DNA of 64,000 nt from Allopusillimonas sp008369125 (GTDB taxonomy: Bacteria > Pseudomonadota > Gammaproteobacteria > Burkholderiales > Burkholderiaceae_B): NCBI RefSeq assembly GCF_008369125.1, contig NZ_VOAY01000003.1:434001-498000 (forward strand). Reading direction: 5' to 3'. The notes under the pieces are model-generated. The model did no database searches. It was not told where the DNA came from and saw only the letters and a list, made by a program, of their open reading frames with translations. Below, piece after piece: positions 8,329 through 16,659 of this stretch. How positions within the stretch are numbered: the first letter of the stretch is position 1; the number at the start of each line of letters is the position of its first letter. The translations under genes and the position numbers were made by a program.

Positions 8329-9605
8329 GCGAACTTGCGCTATTCCTTAGCATTGGGCTTATTGTTCTTCTGCTGCTGGGCATTCCTATTGCATTCGTGC
8401 TGGCAACGCTCACCATTGGCGGGCTGTATATCGCCGACATCAATCCCATCATCTTTGCGCAACGCGTACTGGCGGGGACCAACGTCAACAGTTTGCTGGC
8501 GATTCCCGGGTTTATCCTTGCCGGCGACCTTATGGGGGCGGGAGGCTTGTCCAGACGATTGGTTCGCTTTGCCTCTGCATTGTTCGGCCATTTCACAGGC
8601 GGATTAAGCATTGCGACCGTCATGGCAGGAACCTTTTTTGGTGCCATATCAGGGTCGGCACCCGCCACCACCGCCGCCGTGGGTGGCGTCATGATTGATG
8701 AAATGGAAAAGCACGGCTACCAGCGGGATTACAGCGCTGCGCTAGCCACCGCCGTGGGGCCGCTGGGCCAGATGATCCCGCCTTCGATTCCCATGGTTAT
8801 CTGGGGCGTGCTTGCTGAGCAATCCATTGCAAAGCTATTTTTGGCAGGTGTGTTGCCTGGGCTTTTCTCCGCCGCAGGCTTCATTGTCGTGAGCGTCTGG
8901 TATGCCAAACGGCGCAATATCCCTGCCGAACGCCGGATGACCGGTGCCGAGCTACGCTTTGCCCTGCGCGATGGCATCTGGGCGCTAATTGCACCCGTGG
9001 TCATTTTGGGGGGAATCTATGGTGGGATTTTCACCCCAACCGAAGCATCAATGGTTGGCGTGCTGTATGGCACCATCGTAGGTGTATTCATCTACCGCGA
9101 GCTGACTTTGCGCAAATTCATGGAAACCATGCTGCGCAGTATCAAGATGAGCGGAATGATTATGTTCATTATTGCGATGGCCTATGGCTACGCTTTCCTT
9201 ATGGCGAACGAACGGATCCCGCAACAGCTTGCTGACCTTATGTTGTCGATCACCGACAACAAGATTCTGATTCTGTTAATGATCAACGTGTTGCTGCTCA
9301 TTCTGGGCGCTGTTATGGATACCGTATCTGCCATGGTCATTCTAAGCTCCGTGCTTACAGCGATTGGGGTACACATCGGTATGGACCCAATTCAACTGGG
9401 TGCCATGGTGGTTATCAACTTTGCCGTTGGCATGGTGACACCCCCTCTTGGATATTCGCTGTTCGTCGCATCGGCAATTAGTGGGCTAAAAATTGAAGCC
9501 ATTGCAGTCAGGCTGCTGCCCTTTATGGTCGTCTTCATTGCACTGATTCTTCTCGTTGCTTTCGTGCCGGCAATGACGCTTTGGTTACCGGCTTTGGTTG
9601 GATAA
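8325..9605 (+). CDS. dctM: TRAP transporter large permease DctM (system 2)
   Basis: This 426-residue protein has about 12 helices and the DctM signatures GAISGSAPATTAAVGGV, GQMIPPSIPMVIWGV and MVTPPLGYSLFVAS. It is complete and in frame. It is preceded by an ATGA overlap with dctQ and followed after 10 bases by the amidohydrolase gene, so the downstream enzyme belongs to the same transcript. Confidence 0.93.
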   Translation: MSELALFLSIGLIVLLLLGIPIAFVLATLTIGGLYIADINPIIFAQRVLAGTNVNSLLAIPGFILAGDLMGAGGLSRRLVRFASALFGHFTGGLSIATVMAGTFFGAISGSAPATTAAVGGVMIDEMEKHGYQRDYSAALATAVGPLGQMIPPSIPMVIWGVLAEQSIAKLFLAGVLPGLFSAAGFIVVSVWYAKRRNIPAERRMTGAELRFALRDGIWALIAPVVILGGIYGGIFTPTEASMVGVLYGTIVGVFIYRELTLRKFMETMLRSIKMSGMIMFIIAMAYGYAFLMANERIPQQLADLMLSITDNKILILLMINVLLLILGAVMDTVSAMVILSSVLTAIGVHIGMDPIQLGAMVVINFAVGMVTPPLGYSLFVASAISGLKIEAIAVRLLPFMVVFIALILLVAFVPAMTLWLPALVG

Positions 9606-9615
9606 AGGTGTATTA

Positions 9616-10524
9616 ATGACTGACAAGAATCGCTCCATTCCACAACCCGACATCGCACCTCCGGTGACGCATCCCACAGTACCCAAAAACCGTCTTCCGT
9701 CCGGAAGCTGTGATTCGCACGCCCACATCTTCGGCCCCGCAGACCGCTATCCATACGTATCGCCGCGAGGCTATACCCCGCACAATGCTTCGCTCGATGA
9801 CTATGCGGGCCTGCTGCGCCATCTTGGGTTCGACCGGGCAGTATTGGTGCAACCCAGCGTGTATGGCACCGACAATCGACTGATGGCTGATGCGTTGGCC
9901 CGAACTCGTGAAGATTCTCTGGGCATAGCGTGGCGCGGCATTGCCGTGCTGGATGACAGCGTGACCGACAGCGAACTGGAAAGGCTGCATGACTTGGGCG
10001 TCCGTGGCCTACGCCTGAATCTTCTGTTTCAAGGCGCAGAGGTGGGCTTTGACGAAGGGGCGCGGCTTGCGAATCGCATCGCCCCCCTGGGCTGGCATCT
10101 TCAGTTTTTGATTAACATTGCTTCGTTCGAAGACTTCGCAGGGCGCCTGTCACGCTTGCCGGTAGAAAGCGTTATCGACCATATCGGGCATTTCCCGGCC
10201 ATAAACGGGCCGGACCTTCCTCAGTTTGCCGATCTGAAAGCCTTGATGCGTGAGGGCAGAAGCTGGGTGAAACTAAGCGGGCCAAACCGAATTTCGAGAC
10301 ACGATGCAGCACCGTTTACAGACGCTCAACGGCTGGCCGAAGACCTTATCTCACATGTGCCCGATCGTCTGGTGTTCGGAACCGACTGGCCGCACGTTCA
10401 GTTGTCTACCTCAATGCCCGATGATGGCGTACTGGTGGACGAACTCTACCGCTGGTGCGGCGGCGATCAGGCGATGGCAAAACGGATACTGGTAAACAAC
10501 CCTGAGCGTTTGTATTCTTTTTGA
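9616..10524 (+). CDS. amidohydrolase-2 family protein, LigI-like lactone hydrolase
   Basis: The protein has 302 residues. ATG 9616 was chosen over an upstream TTG (9598) because AAAGGTG sits at the right distance. The N-terminal metal site CDSHAHIFGP and the C-terminal catalytic aspartate in VFGTDWPHV, with VIDHIGHFPA between, match the TIM-barrel branch that includes 2-pyrone-4,6-dicarboxylate lactonase and related hydrolases. It is the last gene of the aldolase/TRAP operon. It may open a lactone that is imported or produced by the pathway; this is inference. It converges with the molybdoenzyme operon. Confidence 0.85.
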   Translation: MTDKNRSIPQPDIAPPVTHPTVPKNRLPSGSCDSHAHIFGPADRYPYVSPRGYTPHNASLDDYAGLLRHLGFDRAVLVQPSVYGTDNRLMADALARTREDSLGIAWRGIAVLDDSVTDSELERLHDLGVRGLRLNLLFQGAEVGFDEGARLANRIAPLGWHLQFLINIASFEDFAGRLSRLPVESVIDHIGHFPAINGPDLPQFADLKALMREGRSWVKLSGPNRISRHDAAPFTDAQRLAEDLISHVPDRLVFGTDWPHVQLSTSMPDDGVLVDELYRWCGGDQAMAKRILVNNPERLYSF

Positions 10525-10581
10525 GTACACTTTTTAGCGCCGCCGTAAGCCAACCCAGAAGCACATGGCGGCACAGAAACA

Positions 10582-10920
10582 CTACTTAGGCGTAGCACCC
10601 GGATTCTGCTCGCTGTAGTACGCCGCAAGGTCAGCGATATCCTGATCGGAAAGCAAGGCGGCCTGGGGTGTCATCATGGCGGCCATCCCGCCTTGCCGGA
10701 GCCCATCGCGATAGGCATGCAAGGAACTGACCAGATATTCGTTTGATTGCCCGGCCAGGCTGGGATATATCGGCGCGAGGGGTTTGGCGCCGTTTCCACC
10801 ATGACAGGCCAGGCATACGGCCGCTTTGGTCGCTCCGGCCGCTGCATCCGCCTTTATATCGGCCGCGCCCGCAGTCGTCGACATCGCCAGAAGGATTACT
10901 GCCAGTGGCAAAATTCTCAT
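10582..10920 (-). CDS. small periplasmic cytochrome c (single haem)
   Basis: This 112-residue precursor has a signal peptide (MRILPLAVILLAMS...GAA) and one haem site, CLACH, at about residues 38-42. A Met-rich segment (GGMAAMMTPQ) can supply the second ligand, and the C-terminal helix DIADLAAYYSEQ is typical of class I cytochromes. The start at 10920 overlaps the propeller gene stop by four bases (ATGA). As the last gene of the molybdoenzyme operon it is the obvious candidate to carry electrons away from (or to) the haem b subunit in the periplasm. Confidence 0.9.
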   Translation of the reverse strand: MRILPLAVILLAMSTTAGAADIKADAAAGATKAAVCLACHGGNGAKPLAPIYPSLAGQSNEYLVSSLHAYRDGLRQGGMAAMMTPQAALLSDQDIADLAAYYSEQNPGATPK

Positions 10921-12839
10921 TTTTGATCCTTGTTTGAAGATGAATGTCTTTTCAAGATAATGCCCTGATTGCCCGCAGCATAAACAGCGCCATCGGGGCA
11001 TACACAGATCGCGCGCAGGCCTATTGATGTAGGCGACTCTTCAGGCTGCCACTGCAAACCATCAAAATGCAAAATATTGCCCTGGGTACCCACAGCATAA
11101 GGATGACCGCCCGGCATGCCGTCGACCGCCATTAAGTCGTCGCGCGCGCGCGTGGGCGTTAGCGTCCAGCGTTCACCGTCAAAGTGAACCAGCGTACCGG
11201 AAAGCCCTACGATAAAAATATTGTTGAGAGCATCGCCCCATACGTCGAACAGAAAGTTCTCTGTACCTGCGTAGAACTCACTCCAGTTTTCACCATTCCA
11301 GCGCAGAACCAGGCCGAAATCGCCAACGGCAAGAATATGCCTGTCGTCGTAACCCCAGATGCTGTACAGCGCCGACTTGGTGCCACTGATCATTCGGTTC
11401 CATTTTTCACCATTCCAGTGCAAAACCAGGCCTTCATCGCCTACGGCATAAATAGAGTCTGGACCACTACCCCACATATCCAGAATGGTAATGTCCAGAT
11501 GAAGATCAAAGGCCACCCGCCAGGCGTTACCGTCATAGCAAAATATCTGGCCCATCTGGCCGCCTGCATACAGGCCGGCGTCACCGGCATCCCACAAACA
11601 GTGCACCGCCGCCTCATTGATGACCGGCAACGCCTGCCAACGCTGGTCGCAGTAGTGCAGCACCGTGCCGCCATCGCCACAGGCGTAGACCGAACCGTCA
11701 GCGGCAGCCCTCAAGCCCCAAAGATTGTGTTTGGTACCTGAATCGAGGATATCCCAGTCAGACTTCTTGACGAGATCGGCCTCATCAGGGGCCAAAGCCT
11801 TCACAAAATCGGGTGCGGCGGTCAGAATGGTAGAGAAGTCTCCCACGGTAAGCGCTTCGCCGGTGGGCAAGGGAACAATATCCATCAAATCGTGGCGGCT
11901 GTCGGTACGCAACTGATCCAGACGATTGCCCTCCAGATAATACAAATGCCCCTGGTCGCCTGCGATCAACACACCGTTTTTGTAAGCACGAAGTGACCTA
12001 AGCCGTGGCATGGCTTTATCTACCTCAACCGCCGTAAAGCAGCCGTCGCGCCAGCGCACAAGTTCGCCCCGAAATCCGCTGGCGTCGATGAAGTATCGCC
12101 CGCCGGCCATAAGCAGTTCGTCATCCGACAAAGCCACAACAGCATGAAAGCCTGCGCCTATGGGGCAGTCTAAAGCCTCCCAATGCCCATCACCCGCACT
12201 GGTAATAACGGTGCCTTCGCCGCCCACTGCAAACAGGCGACCGCCCGGGGCACGCGCAATACCACGCAAGTTGATGCGCGTAGGGCTGGGTTGATTTTGC
12301 CAGGTATGCCCATCAAAATAAACAATGGCGCCGTCGTCACCAACAGCCCAGGCACGGCCGGTTTCATCGCCAGTAATATCAAACAGCGGTGAGTTCTCAA
12401 CACAAGACGCATAGTGTTGGGACGCCTCATCAATTATGCCGCCCCGTCGATGGTGCCATTGCTCGCCGTCAAAGCTCACCACAGTACCCATCCAGCCCAC
12501 CGCATGCAGTTCGTTGCGGCTGCGGCCCCAGATGGCATGCAGGGGCAGGCGTGTCGATGAAGGCATGGTTTGCCAGAGGCTGTCTTGGGCATCGGCAGAG
12601 CCGTCAAAATGCAGCACTCTGCCTTCATCGCCAACGACGAACGCCTCATGTGCTGTCGCCCACCCTGACCAGAGTACGTCACCCTCTCCCGCTGCCACCT
12701 CGAGCACCCTGTGCCAGGGTGCCTTGTGCGGCGCGCTCGGGTCTGTACCTTGAGCAAGCCTGCGGAACAGGCTTCTGCGGCCTTGGTTGACGGGAGGGTT
12801 CACCGTATCGAGAGGTTCCGCGTAGGCAGGAGGCTTCAT
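10917..12839 (-). CDS. 14-repeat beta-propeller protein of unknown function
   Basis: This 640-residue protein is built from about 14 repeats of 40-45 residues with the core aVGdeGxvlhfdGxxW, from AFVVGDEGRVLHFDG near residue 66 to VYAAGNQGIILKR near the C-terminus. Fourteen repeats would fold as two seven-bladed propellers; this is a count by eye. Repeats of this kind occur in BNR/Ycf48-like proteins. No signal peptide or twin-arginine leader with a hydrophobic stretch is seen, so it should be cytoplasmic, although the rest of the enzyme is periplasmic. It overlaps both neighbours by four bases. A maturation or assembly scaffold is a possible role; no function is established. Confidence 0.8.
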   Translation of the reverse strand: MKPPAYAEPLDTVNPPVNQGRRSLFRRLAQGTDPSAPHKAPWHRVLEVAAGEGDVLWSGWATAHEAFVVGDEGRVLHFDGSADAQDSLWQTMPSSTRLPLHAIWGRSRNELHAVGWMGTVVSFDGEQWHHRRGGIIDEASQHYASCVENSPLFDITGDETGRAWAVGDDGAIVYFDGHTWQNQPSPTRINLRGIARAPGGRLFAVGGEGTVITSAGDGHWEALDCPIGAGFHAVVALSDDELLMAGGRYFIDASGFRGELVRWRDGCFTAVEVDKAMPRLRSLRAYKNGVLIAGDQGHLYYLEGNRLDQLRTDSRHDLMDIVPLPTGEALTVGDFSTILTAAPDFVKALAPDEADLVKKSDWDILDSGTKHNLWGLRAAADGSVYACGDGGTVLHYCDQRWQALPVINEAAVHCLWDAGDAGLYAGGQMGQIFCYDGNAWRVAFDLHLDITILDMWGSGPDSIYAVGDEGLVLHWNGEKWNRMISGTKSALYSIWGYDDRHILAVGDFGLVLRWNGENWSEFYAGTENFLFDVWGDALNNIFIVGLSGTLVHFDGERWTLTPTRARDDLMAVDGMPGGHPYAVGTQGNILHFDGLQWQPEESPTSIGLRAICVCPDGAVYAAGNQGIILKRHSSSNKDQK

Positions 12840-13954
12840 GCTTTATCCATTTCGTTGCCAGACAGGCGTTGCTGCTCAACGGCGAGCGCCTCTTCAAGCG
12901 CCCGTCGAATCGCATCGCGCTGCTCAGCAGGCACGTGCTGCAATGACTCTTCAAGCATGGACGAGTCCAGGTTCTGATCAAAGGCATCGTTCAAAGAATG
13001 GACGGCGGCCTCTGCGAACTGTTGTTTGGCATGTTCCAGACAGACATCAACAATAGGCATGAACGCGCGGGCGACGGGGCCGTCGGGTCGCGCCAGAACG
13101 TCCGGCATGCCCTCATCAGAGCCACGTGCCAACTCGGGGTCGAGTGGAATCTGTGCCAGCGACTCGACGCCGGTTTCTTGCAGCCGCCGCGCCAGCCCTT
13201 CTCTTGGAAACAGATGAAACTCTTCACTGCAGTGCGGACAGGTAATGCCTGACATGTTTTCAACAACGCCCAGCACCGGAAGCCCGCGTTCCTGACAGAA
13301 GCGCACGGCCTTTAGGCTGTCCATTAACGCGACTTCCTGGGGTGTCGTAACCAGCGCCGCCGATACGTTCGCGCCTTCAAGCATGTCGGCGAGGGTGATC
13401 AGCTCATTGCCGGTACCCGGAGGCATATCGACAATCATGAAATCGAGCTCGCCCCAATCGAATGAGCCGATTAAGTGATGCACGAAGTCGTGCTTGTAGG
13501 CGTCGCGCCAGACAATGGGTATGTCATCGCGCTCCATCAGAAATGCCAACGACCCGACCTTGATCGGGTGAGCCAGCGTTTCTTCGGTAAAGTCGCATGT
13601 GCCCAAGCCTTGGTCGGTTACACGCACATGCGCCCCCGCAAAGCCAAAGAATCGACTCTGGTTGGGGCCATGGATATCGGCATCGGCTACGCCTACGCGA
13701 TAGCCTCGCGCAGCCAGGCCGGCCGCAAGATTGGCTGACACCGTGCTTTTGCCCACGCCACCCTTGTTCGCCATCACCAGCACAATCTGATCGATGTGTG
13801 CCAGACGGCTTTCTATCAACAGTTTTTCGTGACGTGGTTTGTCCAGGCGACAGTCAGGCTCTCGAGGACAGAATTGACAGGCATGACCCAGCCCGCAATC
13901 TGGCTGATCGGCCCGGGGCTTGATGTCGTTAAGTTTAATCGTTGAAATTTGCAA
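12836..13954 (-). CDS. NBP35/Mrp (ApbC)-like P-loop ATPase with N-terminal Cys cluster
   Basis: The 372-residue protein starts at TTG 13954, with GGAG six bases before it. It has a P-loop (NKGGVGKST, residues 63-71), the Mrp signature ADADIHGPNQ, IVDMPPGTGNE, and CPHC (C239, C242) where Mrp/NBP35 proteins bind a bridging iron-sulfur cluster. The N-terminus carries C20, C26, C29 and C35; the spacing C-x2-C-x5-C equals the last three cysteines of the eukaryotic Nbp35 N-terminal cluster. Such ATPases are iron-sulfur carriers. Inside a molybdenum/iron-sulfur enzyme operon it probably serves cofactor loading. It is coupled to the propeller gene by a four-base overlap. Confidence 0.85.
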   Translation of the reverse strand: MQISTIKLNDIKPRADQPDCGLGHACQFCPREPDCRLDKPRHEKLLIESRLAHIDQIVLVMANKGGVGKSTVSANLAAGLAARGYRVGVADADIHGPNQSRFFGFAGAHVRVTDQGLGTCDFTEETLAHPIKVGSLAFLMERDDIPIVWRDAYKHDFVHHLIGSFDWGELDFMIVDMPPGTGNELITLADMLEGANVSAALVTTPQEVALMDSLKAVRFCQERGLPVLGVVENMSGITCPHCSEEFHLFPREGLARRLQETGVESLAQIPLDPELARGSDEGMPDVLARPDGPVARAFMPIVDVCLEHAKQQFAEAAVHSLNDAFDQNLDSSMLEESLQHVPAEQRDAIRRALEEALAVEQQRLSGNEMDKA

Positions 13955-13975
13955 GGTTGGCTCCGTTGTACCAGC

Positions 13976-14881
13976 TCAATAAAACTGGCCGGCCTGTGGC
14001 ACATCTTTAGACTGAACACCCGGGCTCGCAGGTTTTGCTTGCTCTGGGTTGGAGGGCGTCTGTGACGTGGATGGCGACGGTTGAGGCGCTGGAGGGGCAG
14101 GAAGCACATTAACCAGAATCCAGCTGTGGCTGACGCGCTTATTGCCATCTCGCTGCCCCTCAGCACCCTGCCATATGGCAAATGCAATGGGGATAACGCC
14201 ACTCTTCAAACCGGCCTGATATTCGCCTGCGCTAGCGAGCTTGCGCGACATGACCACATGCCATTCGTTGTCGCTGCTGTTACGTTCGACGTGATAAACC
14301 CCTTTGCCCGTTACAAGCTGCTCAGGAAGCATGGTGGTGCTGCCGTAGCCCCCAGCCGCCAGGTCTTCGACCTGTTCCTGGTCTGCACGCCAATACCAAA
14401 TGTTCACGGGCTTTTTGGGGCCGGTGCCCATCATGTACGAGGTATCCACACCGTTTAGGGCCAGCTGTATCGCTGCGCCGTCCCGAAAGGCATCAACGTC
14501 GGTCTTTCGGTTTTCAGTGGGGTCTTGCCAGCGCAAGCGTACATAAAAACGTTCAGATGTACGCGCCAGCTGAAAGTAAAGATACTGAGCCTCTTTGGGC
14601 TCAAAGCGAAGTTTGGTCGATGCGTGTACCGGAGGCGCGGCGCTCACAAGCGTACGGTAGGCGGGAATGCGTGCCCAGATGATGTCGTCTGGATCGTTAA
14701 CTTCTCTTAGATAAATACCGTCGGGCAATTTGGAAGCATGCACGGTATCACCGGCATGCACGTCCAGCACGGTGGGGTCAGGCTCCGTCGTTATTTTCTG
14801 GGCGAAGGCAACAGAACTTGTCGCCAACAATAACGTGGCGGCGAGCACAGCCAGCTTTTTGCTCGGGCAAAATCTCATCAT
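13976..14881 (-). CDS. haem b-binding gamma subunit of type II DMSO-reductase-family enzyme
   Basis: This 301-residue precursor has a Sec signal peptide (MMRFCPSKKLAVLAATLLL..., cleavage after AFA). The mature part follows the EbdC/DdhC/SerC/ClrC fold: FYVRLRWQDPTENR, AIQLALNG, SYMMGTGPKKPVNIWYWRAD and EWHVVMSRKL. In the family the single haem b is held by Met and Lys; the Met of SYMMG and the Lys of SRKL are plausible ligands. The start at 14881 has GAGGAG before it. A proline-rich tail of about 45 residues (from about 255) is extra relative to what I know of the family. It transfers electrons between the beta subunit and a periplasmic cytochrome. Confidence 0.85.
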   Translation of the reverse strand: MMRFCPSKKLAVLAATLLLATSSVAFAQKITTEPDPTVLDVHAGDTVHASKLPDGIYLREVNDPDDIIWARIPAYRTLVSAAPPVHASTKLRFEPKEAQYLYFQLARTSERFYVRLRWQDPTENRKTDVDAFRDGAAIQLALNGVDTSYMMGTGPKKPVNIWYWRADQEQVEDLAAGGYGSTTMLPEQLVTGKGVYHVERNSSDNEWHVVMSRKLASAGEYQAGLKSGVIPIAFAIWQGAEGQRDGNKRVSHSWILVNVLPAPPAPQPSPSTSQTPSNPEQAKPASPGVQSKDVPQAGQFY

Positions 14882-14891
14882 GGAGAACTCC

Positions 14892-15629
14892 TCAATTCCA
14901 AAGGTTCTGTGCCACGCTGCGCGGCCGATTCGACACACTGGCTGACGCGTCGGCGTAAGGGCCAACCCGCGCTTCAAGCTCAGCGAGCTGTTGCCGCGTC
15001 CACTCTGGAAGATCTTCAAGCATTCTTATGAGTGTGGCATCGAGCGCTAACGCCTTCTGGCGAGCAAGATCATGGTGAATGGCGTTCAGCAAGGGCACCA
15101 GGTAACGCTGCAAAAAATCACGTTGTGCGCGCCGATAGGGCGATGGGTCTGCGTCACGTTCCAGCGCGCGAGCCTCAAGATGGCACAGCACCGCCATAAA
15201 CTCGAGCATGTCGATCACATGGTCAGGCTCTTCTGCCCGGCCCTCGTCTTTGGTCGCTGCATGCAGCCCAAAATGCCGATAAAAGGCCTGGATATTAAGC
15301 ATGAACACGGGACGGGTTTGCCCGCCAAGCAGGTGTTCGTACTCGCCCGCCAGCAGCGAAATACGCGGCTTGCCACGGCGACCATGAACAAAGGCATCGA
15401 TATAGCCGGCTTCGAGCGCTGCAAAATCTGCGCTGGGCTCACAGCGAGGCCATTCTCGCCCAGTAACCTGGTGCCAGGGTTCATTAAAAGCCGCATGAAA
15501 GCTGCCATCGACAAGCGCCTGCTGCAGTTCTGCCAGCGGATGGCCAAAAGCCACTGCCGCCAGCCTGTAAATGCTGCCTGCAGCGTCGGCACGCTGGGGC
15601 GTATTAGCCATAGGAATACCAGAGACCAT
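14892..15629 (-). CDS. TorD/DmsD-family chaperone (delta, maturation protein)
   Basis: This protein of 245 residues is all-helical with no signal peptide. YIDAFVHGRRGKPRISLLAGEYE and DHVIDMLEFMAVLCHLEARA correspond to the family core (the E-x-D-H-I/V-x-x-x-L-E-x-M pattern of TorD-like chaperones). ATG 15629 is preferred because GAGGGTGACGAAC precedes it. The position between beta and gamma genes copies the A-B-D-C order of ddh, ser and clr operons. It should bind the twin-arginine leader and apo-catalytic subunit until the molybdenum cofactor is inserted. It is not part of the final enzyme. Confidence 0.85.
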   Translation of the reverse strand: MVSGIPMANTPQRADAAGSIYRLAAVAFGHPLAELQQALVDGSFHAAFNEPWHQVTGREWPRCEPSADFAALEAGYIDAFVHGRRGKPRISLLAGEYEHLLGGQTRPVFMLNIQAFYRHFGLHAATKDEGRAEEPDHVIDMLEFMAVLCHLEARALERDADPSPYRRAQRDFLQRYLVPLLNAIHHDLARQKALALDATLIRMLEDLPEWTRQQLAELEARVGPYADASASVSNRPRSVAQNLWN

Positions 15630-15645
15630 GTTCGTCACCCTCGCG

Positions 15646-16626
15646 TTAACTGAGCTTGAACATTTCGGAGTGCACATAGCCGATCAAGGTATCCATCAGC
15701 TCGCTTTGCTTGCCTTCGGCCTTGGCCCGTCGTTCTTTTTTAACGGTTTCCAGCGCATCTTTGACGCCATCACCAAACAGGCTTTCCAGGTAGGCCAGCG
15801 GCACCCTGGGTTCATCAAGTTCTTCACCGTTTTTGCCGAATTTTGGCGGGGACAGCGGCGGAACATAAAAGACGTTGGGCTGGGTACCCCATTCAGGGTG
15901 TAGCGGCAGAGCAACTTTATATTTGTTGACCAGCGTATGTATAGGCCCTTCGGTATCGTCGAGATAGCCTATCCAGCGGATACGACCCACACATTGACGG
16001 GCACAGGCCGTAGCCAGCCCTTTTTCAATGCGCGGATAACAGAATATGCACTTCTCCGATTTGGAGATTTTTTCGTTAAAGTACACCTTCTTGTAAGGAC
16101 AGGCGTTTACACAGTACCGGTAGCCACGACATCTTTCCTGGTCCACCAGCACAATGCCATCTTCCTGGCGCTTGTAGATGGCGTTGCGCGAACAGGCTGC
16201 CAGACAGGCAGGGTTGGCACAGTGATTGCACAGTCTTGGAAGATAAAAGTAGTAGCTGTTAGGGTAATCGCCCTCGCCCTCGTCTTCATCCCAGTTGGCA
16301 CCCCACGTGGGTTTTACATTGGGTCGCAGCCAGGGGTCGGTACCTGTCATCAGGGCTTCGGTGTAGTTGTATTCCCACGGAACGCCATAGTCGTCCATGC
16401 TGGGCTGCTTGCTCAGCTTGAGCGCGCCGTCTTTGTCGAAACCGCCGCCCATTTTTTCGTAGTCGCGCGGATAGCCTTTACCCGGCTTGGTCTCGACGTT
16501 GTTCCAGTACATGTATTCTCGGCCATTGCGGTTGGTCCACATCAACTTGCAGGCCGAGGTACAGGTCTGACATCCGATACACTTGTTCAGATCCAGAACC
16601 ATGCTGATTTGGCGTGTGACTGCCAT
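15646..16626 (-). CDS. four-cluster ferredoxin-like beta subunit (NarH/EbdB/DdhB type)
   Basis: The protein has 326 residues, with ATG 16626 chosen for its AGGGAGAACAC ribosome site. Four cysteine groups are present: CIGCQTCTSAC near residue 15, CNHCANPACLAAC, CRGYRYCVNAC and a split C-terminal set CIFC...CARQC. In the third group Tyr takes the place of one Cys (CRGYRYC), as Trp does in NarH; this position makes a [3Fe-4S] cluster in the family. There is no signal peptide, so it is exported with the alpha subunit through Tat. It passes electrons from the alpha-subunit cluster to the haem of the gamma subunit. Confidence 0.93.
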   Translation of the reverse strand: MAVTRQISMVLDLNKCIGCQTCTSACKLMWTNRNGREYMYWNNVETKPGKGYPRDYEKMGGGFDKDGALKLSKQPSMDDYGVPWEYNYTEALMTGTDPWLRPNVKPTWGANWDEDEGEGDYPNSYYFYLPRLCNHCANPACLAACSRNAIYKRQEDGIVLVDQERCRGYRYCVNACPYKKVYFNEKISKSEKCIFCYPRIEKGLATACARQCVGRIRWIGYLDDTEGPIHTLVNKYKVALPLHPEWGTQPNVFYVPPLSPPKFGKNGEELDEPRVPLAYLESLFGDGVKDALETVKKERRAKAEGKQSELMDTLIGYVHSEMFKLS

Positions 16627-16659
16627 TGTGTTCTCCCTTGTAAGCACCCCTCAGGCTGC

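Noticed and set aside
9598..9615. Upstream TTG start for the amidohydrolase overlapping dctM
   Set aside because: ATG 9616 has a well-placed ribosome site and the family N-terminus needs no extension.
10525..10581. Imperfect inverted repeat between the amidohydrolase and cytochrome genes as a terminator
   Set aside because: The arms GCGCCGCCGT/ATGGCGGCAC contain mismatches, the loop is long and no T run follows in either direction.
11184..12790. Plus-strand open frames up to 185 codons opposite the propeller gene
   Set aside because: They are antisense shadows of a repeat-rich gene whose repeats, overlaps and neighbours support the minus strand.
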